NCBI RefSeq assembly: GCF_004341085.1
Contig: NZ_SLXW01000004.1
Span: 62,001-126,000, forward strand
Reading direction: 5' to 3'
DNA: 64,000 nucleotides
Origin: Sphingomonas sp. PP-CE-1G-424
Lineage (GTDB): Bacteria > Pseudomonadota > Alphaproteobacteria > Sphingomonadales > Sphingomonadaceae
Shown: one piece after another, positions 8,163 to 17,154 of the stretch
Position numbering within the stretch: the stretch's first letter is position 1
How the letters are laid out: every line of letters begins with the position of its first letter
Position numbers and translations under genes: made by a program
The notes under the pieces: generated by a model
The model's input: the letters and a program-made list of their open reading frames with translations, nothing else
What the model was told of the DNA's origin: nothing
Database searches by the model: none

Positions 8163-9479
8163 ATGGCCTTGCCGCCGATGATCGATGCTCACTCCGCGGA
8201 TCCTCACCACGCCCCGCGGTCGACGGGCGGCGCGGACGGCGGGCGCTATGTCGCGGCGCTCGTCATCACCGTTGCGCTGTTCTTCCTGTGGGGGATGGCG
8301 AACAACCTGAACGACATCCTGATCGCGCAGTTCCGCAAGGCGTTCGCGCTGTCGGACTTCGGCACCAGCTTCGTCCAGCAGGTCTTTTATTTCGGCTATT
8401 TCGTCGTCGCGATCCCGGCGTCGTCGGTGATGCGGCGCTTCGGCTACAAGACCGCGATCGTCACCGGGCTGACGCTGTACGGGTGCGGCGCGTTGCTGTT
8501 CTATCCCGCCGCTGTCGCCGGCATGTACCAGCTGTTCCTGCTCGCGTTGTTCGTGATCGCCTGCGGCCTCGCGTTCCTCGAAACCTCGGCCAACCCGCTG
8601 ATGACCGAACTGGGCGATCCGCGCACCGCGACGCGGCGGCTCAACTGGGCGCAGGCGGCCAACCCGCTCGGCGCGATCACCGGGATTCTGGTCGGGCGCA
8701 ATTTCATCCTGTCGGGGATCGAGCATAACGAGCGCAGCCTCGCCGCGATGAGCGACGCGGCGCGCGACGCGTTTTACCGCGCCGAAGTGCAGGCGGTGGT
8801 GATGCCCTATGTCGCGATCGCGGTGGTCGTGCTGCTGTTCGCAGTCGCCGCCGCGCTGGTGCCGTTCCCACGTGGCAGCGTCGAGCATGATGCGGGCCCG
8901 ACGGGTCGCTTCACCGACGTGTTCTGCCGCCCGCAGCTGATCGCCGCGGTCGTCGCGCAGTTCTTCTATGTCGGCGCGCAGGTCGGCCTGTGGAGCTATA
9001 CGATCCGCTATGCGCAGGCGAACGCAGGGATGGGCGAACGTGCCGGTGCCGATGCACTGTTCGTGTCGCTGGTGCTATTCGCGGCCGGGCGCTTCGTCGG
9101 CACTGCACTGATGGCGCGGCTCGCGCCGGTCGTGTTGCTCGCGATCTTCTCGGCGATCTCGCTGCTGCTGGCGGTGTTCGCAGGCGTCGTCGGCGGCACG
9201 ATCGGCCTGTACGCGATGGTCGCCGCCAGCCTGTTCATGTCGATCCAGTTCCCGACGATCTTCGCGCTAGGCGTCGAGGGTCTGGGGCCGCTGCGCAAGG
9301 CGGGATCGTCGTTGATCATCATGGCGATCATCGGCGGCGCGGCGCTGACCGCGCTGATGGGCTGGGTCTCGGATCGCGCCGGCATCACGCATGCGATGCT
9401 GGTGCCGGCCGCCTGTTTCGCAGGCGTATTCGCCTTTGCACTGTACGCCCGCGGCACGACCGCGCGGGCATCGATCTGA
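8163..9479 (+). CDS. fucP: L-fucose:proton symporter (FucP family MFS)
   Basis: This 438-residue permease has about twelve hydrophobic segments. The first contains the FucP-family signature LFFLWGMANNLNDIL followed by QFRKAF. It should move L-fucose across the inner membrane with protons. The start at 8163 has a ggagag ribosome site 5 bases upstream; an alternative start lies at 8085. It is the first gene of a run of eight plus-strand genes with gaps below 15 bases or overlaps, so all are probably one transcript. FucP relatives also carry L-galactose and D-arabinose, so the range may be wider. Confidence 0.9.
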   Translation: MALPPMIDAHSADPHHAPRSTGGADGGRYVAALVITVALFFLWGMANNLNDILIAQFRKAFALSDFGTSFVQQVFYFGYFVVAIPASSVMRRFGYKTAIVTGLTLYGCGALLFYPAAVAGMYQLFLLALFVIACGLAFLETSANPLMTELGDPRTATRRLNWAQAANPLGAITGILVGRNFILSGIEHNERSLAAMSDAARDAFYRAEVQAVVMPYVAIAVVVLLFAVAAALVPFPRGSVEHDAGPTGRFTDVFCRPQLIAAVVAQFFYVGAQVGLWSYTIRYAQANAGMGERAGADALFVSLVLFAAGRFVGTALMARLAPVVLLAIFSAISLLLAVFAGVVGGTIGLYAMVAASLFMSIQFPTIFALGVEGLGPLRKAGSSLIIMAIIGGAALTALMGWVSDRAGITHAMLVPAACFAGVFAFALYARGTTARASI

Positions 9480-9492
9480 AAGGAAAGACGAC

Positions 9493-10224
9493 GTGGATAG
9501 ACTGAAGGGCAAGCGCGCGATCGTGACCGGCGCCGGCCAGGGTATCGGGCGCGCCGCGGCCGAACTGTTCGCCGCAGAGGGCGCCGAGGTGCTCGCGCTC
9601 GATCGCAATGCGGCGGCATTGGCGGATCTCGCCGGATGCACCACGCATGTCATCGACCTGACCGATCGCGCCGCGATCCGCGCGTTTGCGGAAAGCGCCG
9701 GCGGGGTCGACGTGCTGTTCAACTGCGCGGGCTATGTCGATGCAGGCGTGCTGCTGGAGACCGCCGACGCGGGCTACGACCTGTCGTTCGACCTCAACGT
9801 CCACGCGATCACGCACATGCTGACCGCGCTGCTGCCGGCGATGATCGCGCGTGGCGGCGGCTCGATCGTCAACATGTCGTCGGTCGCCGGCGCGGTGATC
9901 GGCGTCGGCAATCGCTACGCCTATTGCGCGTCGAAGGCCGCGGTGGCCGGGATCACCCGCTCGGTCGCGCTCGATTATGTCGGCAAGGGTATCCGCTGCA
10001 ACGCGATCTGCCCGGGCACGGTGCAGTCGCCGTCGCTGGACGAGCGGCTGGCGGCGACCGGCGACGAGGCGGCGGCGCGCGCCGCGTTCGTCGCGCGCCA
10101 GCCGATGGGCCGGCTTGGCAAGGCCGACGAGGTCGCGGCGCTCGCGCTGTATCTCGCATCGGACGAGAGCGCCTACACCACCGGGCAGTTGCACGTGATC
10201 GACGGCGGCTGGTGCATGGCGTGA
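9493..10224 (+). CDS. SDR dehydrogenase, probable 2-keto-3-deoxy-L-fuconate dehydrogenase
   Basis: This short-chain dehydrogenase (243 residues, GTG start after gaaaggaaag) has the cofactor motif [10 protein letters not shown], the NCAG-type motif [10 protein letters not shown], the catalytic serine in NMSSVAG and the YxxxK motif YCASK. It probably oxidises 2-keto-3-deoxy-L-fuconate to 2,4-diketo-3-deoxy-L-fuconate with NAD. That assignment comes from gene context: known fucose clusters in Xanthomonas and Burkholderia carry an SDR for this step beside an FAH-family hydrolase, as here. It might instead oxidise fucose itself, but an AKR in the same operon fits that step better. Confidence 0.85.
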   Translation: MDRLKGKRAIVTGAGQGIGRAAAELFAAEGAEVLALDRNAAALADLAGCTTHVIDLTDRAAIRAFAESAGGVDVLFNCAGYVDAGVLLETADAGYDLSFDLNVHAITHMLTALLPAMIARGGGSIVNMSSVAGAVIGVGNRYAYCASKAAVAGITRSVALDYVGKGIRCNAICPGTVQSPSLDERLAATGDEAAARAAFVARQPMGRLGKADEVAALALYLASDESAYTTGQLHVIDGGWCMA

Positions 10225-10228
10225 TGCG

Positions 10229-11380
10229 ATGGTGACGATCGCCTCGACCCTCGATTTCCAGCGTGCGGCAAAGGCACGGCTGCCGCGCTTCCTGTTCGAT
10301 TATGCGGACGGCGGCGCGTATGCCGAGCAGACGCTGCGGCGTAACACCGCGGATCTCGCCGACATCGCGTTGCGCCAGCGGGTGTTGCAGGACGTCGCGA
10401 CGATCGATCTGTCGACCACCTTGTTCGGCCGGCAGATGCCGCTGCCCGTGGCGCTCGCACCGATCGGGATCGGCGGCATGTATCGCCGTCGCGGCGAGAC
10501 ACAGGCGGCGCGCGCCGCCAACGCGCGCGGCCTGCCGTTCACGCTCTCGACCGTCGGGTTGTGCGGGATCGACGAGGTCCGCCGCGCGACCGACGGACCG
10601 TTGTGGTTCCAACTCTACGTCCTGCGCGACCGTGGTTTCATGCGCGAGCTGATCGCGAACGCCAAGGCGGCAGGCGCGGAGGCGCTGGTGTTCACGGTCG
10701 ACATGCCGGTACCGGGCGCCCGCTACCGCGACGCGCATTCGGGCATGTCCGGCCCGCGCGCGCCGTTGCGCCGAATGCTGCAGGCGATCGGCCGGCCTAG
10801 CTGGGCGTGGGATGTCGGTCTGCGCGGGCGGCCGCATCGGCTTGGCAATCTGGAGCCGGTGCTCGGCAAGGCCAGCGGCATGAACGATTACATGGGCTGG
10901 CTCGGCGCCAATTTCGATCCGTCGATCCAGTGGCGCGATCTCGACTGGATCCGTGCCGCGTGGGACGGCCCGCTGATCATCAAGGGTATCCTCGACCCCG
11001 ACGACGCGCGCGCCGCCGCCGATGTCGGTGCGGACGGGATCGTCGTCTCCAACCACGGCGGCCGCCAGCTCGACGGCGTGCTGTCGACCGCGCGCGCGCT
11101 GCCGGCGATCGCCGATGCGGTCGGCGACCGGCTGACCGTGCTGGCGGATTCGGGCGTGCGCTCGGGTCTCGACGTCGTGCGGATGCTCGCGCTGGGCGCA
11201 CACGGCGTCCTGCTCGGGCGCGCGTGGCTCTATGCGCTGGCCGCGCGCGGCGAGGCGGGCGTGACCCAACTGCTCGACCTGATCGAAAAGGAAATGCGCG
11301 TCGCGATGACGCTCACCGGCGTCAACACGATCGCCAAGATCGATCGCTCCATTCTGGTGTCTGCAAAGGATAATCTATGA
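10229..11380 (+). CDS. lldD: FMN-dependent alpha-hydroxy-acid (L-lactate) dehydrogenase
   Basis: This 383-residue TIM-barrel flavoenzyme belongs to the LldD/glycolate oxidase family. Visible features are [13 protein letters not shown] near the N terminus, the FMN-binding strand FQLYVLRDR, and the catalytic histidine in [11 protein letters not shown] followed by LADSGVRSG and GRAWLYALA. It oxidises L-lactate to pyruvate and passes electrons to the respiratory chain. In this operon it would consume the lactate released when the diketo acid is split, so fucose yields two pyruvates. The start is 4 bases after the SDR stop, and the stop overlaps the next start by 4 bases (ATGA). Confidence 0.88.
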   Translation: MVTIASTLDFQRAAKARLPRFLFDYADGGAYAEQTLRRNTADLADIALRQRVLQDVATIDLSTTLFGRQMPLPVALAPIGIGGMYRRRGETQAARAANARGLPFTLSTVGLCGIDEVRRATDGPLWFQLYVLRDRGFMRELIANAKAAGAEALVFTVDMPVPGARYRDAHSGMSGPRAPLRRMLQAIGRPSWAWDVGLRGRPHRLGNLEPVLGKASGMNDYMGWLGANFDPSIQWRDLDWIRAAWDGPLIIKGILDPDDARAAADVGADGIVVSNHGGRQLDGVLSTARALPAIADAVGDRLTVLADSGVRSGLDVVRMLALGAHGVLLGRAWLYALAARGEAGVTQLLDLIEKEMRVAMTLTGVNTIAKIDRSILVSAKDNL

Positions 11381-12231
11381 AACTCTGTCGCTATGGTACG
11401 CCCGGAAACGAACAGCCGGGCCTGATCGATGCCGACGGCCGCCTCCGCGCGCTGACCGGCCACGCCGACATCGCCGCGGAAACGCTGTCGCCTGAATCGC
11501 TGGCAAAGCTCGCCGCGATCGATCCCGCGACGCTGCCACTGGTCGAGGGCGAGCAGCGCTACGGGGTGCCCGTATCGGGCACGCGCAAATTCATCGCGAT
11601 CGGGCTGAACTATGCCGATCACGCCGCCGAATCGAACCTGCCGATCCCGGCAGAGCCGGTCGTCTTCAACAAATGGGTCAGCTGTCTGCAGGGCGCGAAC
11701 GACCCCGTCGTCATCCCGCGCGACTCTAAGAAGACCGACTGGGAAGTCGAACTGGGCATCGTCATCGGCACCCGCGCCGAATACGTCGAAACCGCCGATG
11801 CACTCGCGCATGTCGCGGGCTACCTCGTGGTCAACGACGTCTCCGAGCGGCATTGGCAGATCGAGCGCGGCGCGACCTGGGACAAGGGCAAGGGCTTCCC
11901 GACCTTTGGCCCGGTCGGCCCGTGGCTCGTCACCGCCGACGAGGTGGGCGATCCGCAGAACCTGTCGATGTGGCTCGACGTCAACGGCAAGCGGATGCAG
12001 GACGGCAGCACGAAGACGATGATCTTCTCGGTCGCCGAGATCGTCGCCTATTGCTCGCAGTTCATGACGCTGGAGCCCGGCGACATCATCACCACCGGCA
12101 CGCCGCCGGGCGTCGGCATGGGCCAGAAGCCCGAGCCCCGGTATCTCAAGGCGGGCGACGTCGTCACGCTCGGCATCGAGAAACTCGGTGAGCAGCGCCA
12201 GGATTTCGTCGCCTGGCAGCCGCGCCGCTAG
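11377..12231 (+). CDS. FAH-family hydrolase, probable 2,4-diketo-3-deoxy-L-fuconate hydrolase
   Basis: This 284-residue member of the fumarylacetoacetate hydrolase family has the typical core: [14 protein letters not shown], the metal-binding [11 protein letters not shown], the stretch [11 protein letters not shown], and [14 protein letters not shown] near the C terminus. In the non-phosphorylating fucose pathway this family splits 2,4-diketo-3-deoxy-L-fuconate into pyruvate and L-lactate. The presence of a lactate dehydrogenase directly upstream (4-base overlap) supports this. It starts with ATG and ends one base before the lactonase start. Other FAH proteins act on aromatic ring-cleavage products, but no such genes are near. 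Confidence 0.88.
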   Translation: MKLCRYGTPGNEQPGLIDADGRLRALTGHADIAAETLSPESLAKLAAIDPATLPLVEGEQRYGVPVSGTRKFIAIGLNYADHAAESNLPIPAEPVVFNKWVSCLQGANDPVVIPRDSKKTDWEVELGIVIGTRAEYVETADALAHVAGYLVVNDVSERHWQIERGATWDKGKGFPTFGPVGPWLVTADEVGDPQNLSMWLDVNGKRMQDGSTKTMIFSVAEIVAYCSQFMTLEPGDIITTGTPPGVGMGQKPEPRYLKAGDVVTLGIEKLGEQRQDFVAWQPRR

Positions 12232-12232
12232 G

Positions 12233-13111
12233 ATGGCCCGACCGCCGTTCGTCGATGCGCATCTGCACCTCTGGGACAGGGATGGCCTGCGCTATCCCTG
12301 GCTCGACGAGCCGGACACCGCGCCGATCGCCGCCACCTATACGGTCGCGCACCATCGCACGGCGGCGGCGGCGTGGAACCTGGTCGGCGCGGTGCACATC
12401 GACGCCGGTGCGCACCGCGACGACGGCGAGCGTGAGACCGACTGGCTCAACGCGGTCGCCGACACGCACGGCCTGCCCGATGCGATCATCGCGCGCGTCG
12501 AACTCGACGATCCCGACGTCGAGGCGCTGCTCGCCCGGCAAGCTGCGCGACCACGCGTCCGCGGCATCCGCCACCTCGTCAACTGGCATCCCGATGCCGT
12601 GCGGCAAGCCTATCCGCGCGACCTGACGATCGATCCGGCATGGCGACGCGGCTTTGGCCTGCTCGCCGATCACGCGCTCAGCTATGATTTTCACGGCTTC
12701 CCCGCGCAGCTTGCCGGGCTGGTCGAAATCGCCGCGCTCCACCCGAGCGTTTCCGTCATCGTCAATCATCTCGGGCTGCCGATCCCCGGCGACGGGCTCG
12801 ACCAATGGCGCGCCGGAGTGACCGCGCTGGCGGCGATGCCGCAGGTGTCGATCAAGCTGTCGGGGGCCGGCTTCATCCACGCGCCGTTCGACCCCGCCGC
12901 CTTTGCCGACATCGTCGCGGAGGTGATCGAGCTGTTCGGCACCCGCCGCGTGATGGTCGCCACCAATTTTCCCACCGACCGCCTGTTCGCGACGCTGGAC
13001 GAGACGCTCGGCGCCTATGAGGCTCTGCTCGCCAACCGCAGCGACGACGAGCGCGCGGACCTGTGGGGCCGCAACGCCAACCGCATCTATCGACTGGACC
13101 TGGACCTTTGA
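12233..13111 (+). CDS. Amidohydrolase-family L-fucono-1,5-lactonase
   Basis: This 292-residue TIM-barrel hydrolase belongs to the COG3618 branch of the amidohydrolase superfamily. The HxH metal motif is in DAHLHLWD at residues 6-13; later strands carry YDFHGF, VNHLGLP and KLSGAG, and a C-terminal region around VMVATNFPTDR. COG3618 includes proven L-fucono- and L-rhamnono-lactonases. Here it would open L-fuconolactone, the product of the fucose dehydrogenase encoded next, to L-fuconate. The start at 12233 follows the previous stop by one base. A longer frame exists but runs into the upstream gene. Confidence 0.87.
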   Translation: MARPPFVDAHLHLWDRDGLRYPWLDEPDTAPIAATYTVAHHRTAAAAWNLVGAVHIDAGAHRDDGERETDWLNAVADTHGLPDAIIARVELDDPDVEALLARQAARPRVRGIRHLVNWHPDAVRQAYPRDLTIDPAWRRGFGLLADHALSYDFHGFPAQLAGLVEIAALHPSVSVIVNHLGLPIPGDGLDQWRAGVTALAAMPQVSIKLSGAGFIHAPFDPAAFADIVAEVIELFGTRRVMVATNFPTDRLFATLDETLGAYEALLANRSDDERADLWGRNANRIYRLDLDL

Positions 13112-14142
13112 CGCCTATTCCCCATCGGCCGATCGGCCGCACCGCGCTTTCGGTGCCCGAACTCGGCTTCGGTGCCGCCTCGCTCGGCAATCTCTACGCG
13201 CCGGTCGCCGACGCCGATGCGCGCGCCGCGGTCGATGCCGCGCTCGCTGCGGGGCTGCGCTATGTCGACACCGCGCCGCATTACGGCCGCGGGCTGTCCG
13301 AACGGCGCGTCGGCGATGCGCTGCGGTTGCAGCCGGATACCGTCGTCTCGACCAAGGTCGGCCGGTTGATGGACCCCGATGCCTCGATCACCGATGATCG
13401 CGAACGCGACGGCTTCCGCTCGCCGATGCCGTTCCGGATGCGCTACGACTACACGCACGACGGCATCCTGCGCAGCCACGAGCACAGCCTGCAGCGGTTG
13501 GGCGTGGCGAAGATAGACCTGCTCTATGTCCACGACATCGGTCGCTACACGCACGGCGAGGCCGCGGACGGTTACTGGCAGCAGCTGACTAGCGGCGGCG
13601 GATTGAAGGCACTCGAGCGGTTGCGCGACGACGGCACGATCACGGGCTTCGGCATCGGCGTCAACGAGATCCAGGTCTGCCTCGACGTGATGGCCGAGGC
13701 ACGGCTCGACGCGATCCTGCTCGCCGGGCGCTATACATTGCTCGAACAAGATGCGCTCGACGCGCTGTTCCCGGCTTGCGCCGCGGCGGGCACGTCGATC
13801 GTGATCGGCGGTCCGTACAACAGCGGCATCCTCGCGACCGGCACGCGGCGCGGCGGCACGATCCACTATGACTACGGACCCGCGCCCGACCACGTCCTGG
13901 CACGCGTACGCGGAATCGAGGCGATCGCCGATCGCCACGCCGTCGCTCTGCCTGCCGCAGCGCTCGCGTTCGTGCTCGCGCATCCTCTCGTGGCCAGCGT
14001 CATTCCGGGCATCGGCAGCGCGGCGCGCGTGGCGCAGACGGTCGACCTGTATCACGCGGCGATCCCGCTCGCATTCTGGGAAGACTTGCGCGCCGAAGGG
14101 CTGCTGCGCGGCGATGCGCCCGTGCCGGAGTTGGCGGCATGA
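13108..14142 (+). CDS. Aldo-keto reductase, probable L-fucose dehydrogenase
   Basis: This AKR-family protein of about 344 residues contains the tetrad environment: YVDTAPHYGRGLSERRVG (Asp and Tyr), STKVGRL (Lys) and LLYVHDIG (His). The family includes D-threo-aldose 1-dehydrogenase, which oxidises L-fucose, L-galactose or D-arabinose to lactones, and Xanthomonas uses an AKR for this step. The start is uncertain: a TTG at 13108 overlaps the lactonase stop by 4 bases and matches the usual N terminus (IGRTALSVPELGFG). A GTG at 13063 would add 15 residues. The gene ends overlapping the next by 4 bases. Confidence 0.86.
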   Translation: MTPIPHRPIGRTALSVPELGFGAASLGNLYAPVADADARAAVDAALAAGLRYVDTAPHYGRGLSERRVGDALRLQPDTVVSTKVGRLMDPDASITDDRERDGFRSPMPFRMRYDYTHDGILRSHEHSLQRLGVAKIDLLYVHDIGRYTHGEAADGYWQQLTSGGGLKALERLRDDGTITGFGIGVNEIQVCLDVMAEARLDAILLAGRYTLLEQDALDALFPACAAAGTSIVIGGPYNSGILATGTRRGGTIHYDYGPAPDHVLARVRGIEAIADRHAVALPAAALAFVLAHPLVASVIPGIGSAARVAQTVDLYHAAIPLAFWEDLRAEGLLRGDAPVPELAA

Positions 14143-14438
14143 CCGCTGCCGCCATCCGCCTGTCCCCCAGCGACAATGTCGCGGTAGCCTGCCGCAACCT
14201 GGTCCCCGGCGAGACGATCGTGGTCGAGGGCACCACGCTGGCGATCACCGAAAAGGTCGATCTCGGTCATAAGATCGCAGTCTCGTCCTTGAAAATGCGA
14301 GACAAGATCGTCAAATATGGCATGCCGATCGGATCGGCGACGACGGACGTGCCCGCGGGCGGCTGGGTGCACATGCACAACATGCAAAGCGACTATATCC
14401 CCGCGCACCTGCGTGACGCGGCAGGAGATCATTCATGA
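14139..14438 (+). CDS. UxaA-type dehydratase small subunit (SAF domain)
   Basis: This 99-residue protein is a single SAF domain, the N-terminal part of altronate/galactarate dehydratases (UxaA/GarD). Features are SDNVAVACRNLVPGE, the basic stretch EKVDLGHKIAV, and GWVHMHNMQSDY at the C terminus. In E. coli UxaA this domain is fused to the catalytic domain; here it is a separate gene that overlaps the large-subunit gene by 4 bases (ATGA), so equal translation is likely. The pair would dehydrate a sugar acid with a divalent metal. In this operon the only missing step is L-fuconate to 2-keto-3-deoxy-L-fuconate. Confidence 0.87.
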   Translation: MTAAAIRLSPSDNVAVACRNLVPGETIVVEGTTLAITEKVDLGHKIAVSSLKMRDKIVKYGMPIGSATTDVPAGGWVHMHNMQSDYIPAHLRDAAGDHS

Positions 14439-15697
14439 ACGACGCTGTTCAGACCATTGGAGCCCAGAAAATTGGGGCCCAGAACGACGGGACCCAGAAC
14501 GACAAGACGATGACCGGCTGGCTGCGCGCCGATGGCCGCAAGGGCATCCGCGATGCCATCGTGGTCGTGTATCTGGTCGAATGCGCGCACCACGTCGCGC
14601 GCCGGATCGTCGACAAGATCGACGATCCGCGCGTCCAGCTGATCGGCTTTCCCGGCTGCTATCCCAACGACTACGCGCTGGCGATGATGAAGGCGCTGAC
14701 CACGCACCCCAATGTCGGCGGAGTCGTGCTGCTGTCGCTCGGCTGCGAAAGCTTCAACCGCGAACTGCTCGGCGCGAACGCACGGGAGCAGGGCCGCCCG
14801 GTCGAAACCGTGGTGATCCAGCAGGTCGGCGGTACCGGCCCGGCGATCGCGGCGGGCATGGCGGCGGTCGAACGCGTCCGTGCCGAAGCCGACGCACGCG
14901 CGCGTCGCGTGCCGATGGCGATGTCCGAGCTGGTGTTCGGCACGATCTGTGGCGGGTCTGACGGGACCAGCGGAATCACCGGCAATCCGGCGGTCGGCCG
15001 AGCCTTCGATACGCTGATCGACGCGGGTGCGGCGTGCATCTTCGAGGAAACCGGCGAGATGATCGGCTGCGAAGGCCATATGGCGAGCCGCGCCGCGACA
15101 CCCGAAGTGGCGGACGCGCTGATCGCGTCGGTCCACAAGGCCGAGATCTATTACCGCGCGATGGGCTATGGCAGCTTTGCACCCGGCAACGCCGAGGGTG
15201 GCTTGTCGAGCCAGGAGGAGAAATCCGCCGGCGCTTATGCCAAGTCGGGCAGCCGCGCGATCGATGGCGTGATCGATCCCGCCGAACTGGTGCCGGGGCC
15301 GGGCCTCTATCTGCTCGACGTCGTGCCACCGGGCGATCCGAAGTTCGGCTTCCCCAACATCGTCGACAATGCCGAGATCGGCGAACTGATGGCGAGCGGC
15401 GCGCATATCAACCTGTTCGTCACCGGCCGCGGCTCGGTGGTCGGCTCGGCGATCTCGCCGGTGGTGAAGATCTGCGCCAATCCCGACACCTATCGGCGGA
15501 TGGCCGACGACATGGACGTCGACGCCGGTCGCATCCTCGAGGGGCGCGGTACGCTGGACGAAGTCGGCGCCGAGATCGTCGACCTGATCATCGGCATCGC
15601 GAACGGCGCGCAGACCAAGTCCGAAGAACTGGGCCATTCCGAATTCATCCTGACGTACAAGGCGTCGGGACCGGCTCGCCCCGCGGTCTGTCACTAA
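14435..15697 (+). CDS. UxaA-type dehydratase large subunit, probable L-fuconate dehydratase
   Basis: This 420-residue protein matches the catalytic part of altronate dehydratase (UxaA/GarD family). Visible features are VVYLVECAHHVA, GFPGCYPNDYA, LSLGCESFN, the conserved FGTICGGSDGTSGITGNPA, FEETGEMIGCEGHM, and GSVVGSAISPVVKICANP near the C terminus. The conserved cysteines and glutamates fit a metal-dependent dehydratase. No enolase-superfamily fuconate dehydratase is present in the cluster, so this pair is the natural candidate for that step. Strict altronate or galactonate activity cannot be excluded. It is the last gene of the operon; the convergent ABC gene ends one base later, leaving no room for a separate terminator. 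Confidence 0.87.
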   Translation: MNDAVQTIGAQKIGAQNDGTQNDKTMTGWLRADGRKGIRDAIVVVYLVECAHHVARRIVDKIDDPRVQLIGFPGCYPNDYALAMMKALTTHPNVGGVVLLSLGCESFNRELLGANAREQGRPVETVVIQQVGGTGPAIAAGMAAVERVRAEADARARRVPMAMSELVFGTICGGSDGTSGITGNPAVGRAFDTLIDAGAACIFEETGEMIGCEGHMASRAATPEVADALIASVHKAEIYYRAMGYGSFAPGNAEGGLSSQEEKSAGAYAKSGSRAIDGVIDPAELVPGPGLYLLDVVPPGDPKFGFPNIVDNAEIGELMASGAHINLFVTGRGSVVGSAISPVVKICANPDTYRRMADDMDVDAGRILEGRGTLDEVGAEIVDLIIGIANGAQTKSEELGHSEFILTYKASGPARPAVCH

Positions 15698-15698
15698 G

Positions 15699-16622
15699 TC
15701 AGGCGTTGGCGGCGCGCGTCAGGCTGAGGAAGACGTCCTCGAGATCGGGTTCCTTGGTCGAGACGTCGACGATCCCGAAGCCGACGGACTGGACTGCGGC
15801 CAGGACTTCGCCGGCGTTCACGCGGTCCTTCTTGTAAGTGATCTCCAGCGTCCGCGTGCCTTTCAGCGCGATCTTCTGGAAGCAGGCGTTGGCGGGGATG
15901 TCGGTGACGTCGCGGTCGACCGTGACCGCGACGATCTTCTCCTGCGCCTTGCCGACCAGTTCGCGCGTCGGTTCGTTCGCGATCAGCCGACCGTTGTTGA
16001 TGATCGCGATCCGGTCGCAGAGTTCCTCGGCTTCCTCGAGGTAATGCGTGGTGAGGACCACTGTCACGCCGGCCTGGTTGAGGCCGCGGACATAGGTCCA
16101 GAGCTGCTGGCGCAGTTCGATATCGACGCCTGCGGTCGGCTCGTCGAGGACGAGGACGGGCGGCGAGTGGACCATCGCTTTCGCCACCATCAACCGCCGC
16201 TTCATCCCGCCCGACAGCGTGCGGGCGTAAGCATGCGCCTTGTCCTCGAGATGAACCGCACGGAGCAGTTCCATGGTGCGGCGCTTCGCCTTGGGGACGC
16301 CGTAGAGGCCGGCCTGGATCTCCAGCGTCTCGAACGGCGAGAAGAAGGGGTCGAACAGGATCTCCTGGTTGACGATGCCGATCGACGCCTTGGCGTTGCG
16401 CGGGTGCTCGTCGATGTCGAACCCCCAGATCGCCGCGCTACCGTCGGTCTTGTTGACGAGCCCGGCGAGGATGTTGATCAGCGTGGACTTGCCTGCGCCG
16501 TTGGGGCCGAGCAGCCCGAAAATCTGCCCACGCGGCACGTCGAACGTCACGCCGTCCAAGGCACGCTTGCCACCAGCGTAGGTTTTGCAAAGGTTCGAGA
16601 TTGCGATCGCAGCTTCGGTCAT
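15699..16622 (-). CDS. ABC-2 type transporter ATP-binding protein
   Basis: This 307-residue ATPase shows Walker A GPNGAGKST, signature LSGGMKRR, Walker B VLVLDEPTAGVD and the switch histidine in LTTHYLEEAEELCDR. A C-terminal extension of about 80 residues (EKIVAVTVDRD... to EPDLEDVFLSL) is typical of the DrrA/CcmA-like branch that drives ABC-2 exporters for drugs, lipids or polysaccharide. No permease gene is adjacent: downstream is the convergent fucose operon and upstream a repeat. The partner must lie elsewhere. The substrate is unknown. Confidence 0.88.
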   Translation of the reverse strand: MTEAAIAISNLCKTYAGGKRALDGVTFDVPRGQIFGLLGPNGAGKSTLINILAGLVNKTDGSAAIWGFDIDEHPRNAKASIGIVNQEILFDPFFSPFETLEIQAGLYGVPKAKRRTMELLRAVHLEDKAHAYARTLSGGMKRRLMVAKAMVHSPPVLVLDEPTAGVDIELRQQLWTYVRGLNQAGVTVVLTTHYLEEAEELCDRIAIINNGRLIANEPTRELVGKAQEKIVAVTVDRDVTDIPANACFQKIALKGTRTLEITYKKDRVNAGEVLAAVQSVGFGIVDVSTKEPDLEDVFLSLTRAANA

Positions 16623-16680
16623 GGCTGCGGCATAGCGGGGGCCGCAAGGCGGGTCATCCCCTGATGCTGCAAGAAGATGT

Positions 16681-16824
16681 GTTCACGCGAAGGCGCAAAG
16701 GCGCGAAGGATCCGGCGCGCAGACGATCGGTCGCCAGACGAAACGAACTGCGCCGCCATACGCGATTGAAAAGTCGCCGTGCGACAAGCGCAACATCTTC
16801 GCGCCTTTGCGCCTTCGCGTGAAC
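16681..16824. repeat. Perfect 28-bp inverted repeat (family F6)
   Basis: The arms at 16681-16708 and 16797-16824 are exact inverted copies of 28 bases, with core cgcgaaggcgcaaaggcgcg, separated by 88 bases. Similarity continues outward (agaagatg / catcttct) with a single-base bulge. A related pair lies before sufB at 43358-43415. It is probably a REPIN-like unit between the divergent ABC and zinc-finger genes. Confidence 0.8.
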
Positions 16825-16902
16825 CATCTTCTGTCGCAGGGGCAACGGACGCGGGTGGAAGAAGCAATTGCCCGGCCGGCGTGCGCTTGCTATCGCCCCC
16901 TC

Positions 16903-17136
16903 ATGCATCCGCCGCTCGAAACCACCCGCGTCACTCACGCCCGCGTCGCCTGCGACGGCGCCACCGACATCCCCGGCGGCGCAGCGCTCGGCCACCCACG
17001 CGTCTGGTTGCAGATCGACGAGACCGGCTATGTCGATTGCGGCTATTGCGACCGTCGCTTCATCCTGGTCGGCGGCTCCGCCGATGGCGTGGACCAGTCG
17101 ACTTTGCGCGATCACGGGGATGGCGCAGGGCGCTAA
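16903..17136 (+). CDS. CHCC-type zinc-finger protein
   Basis: This 77-residue protein has the short CHCC zinc-finger pattern: a cysteine in HARVACDG, a histidine in GHPRVWLQI, and [10 protein letters not shown]. The same fold occurs in NDUFS6, the mitochondrial complex I accessory subunit, and in small alphaproteobacterial proteins of unknown function. The start at 16903 matches the usual length; an upstream GTG or ATG frame exists but is repeat-derived. It precedes tldD by only 18 bases, so the two may be co-transcribed. A complex I or metal-linked role is a guess from homology. Confidence 0.78.
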   Translation: MHPPLETTRVTHARVACDGATDIPGGAALGHPRVWLQIDETGYVDCGYCDRRFILVGGSADGVDQSTLRDHGDGAGR

Positions 17137-17154
17137 GCCGCTTATATCTATCGG

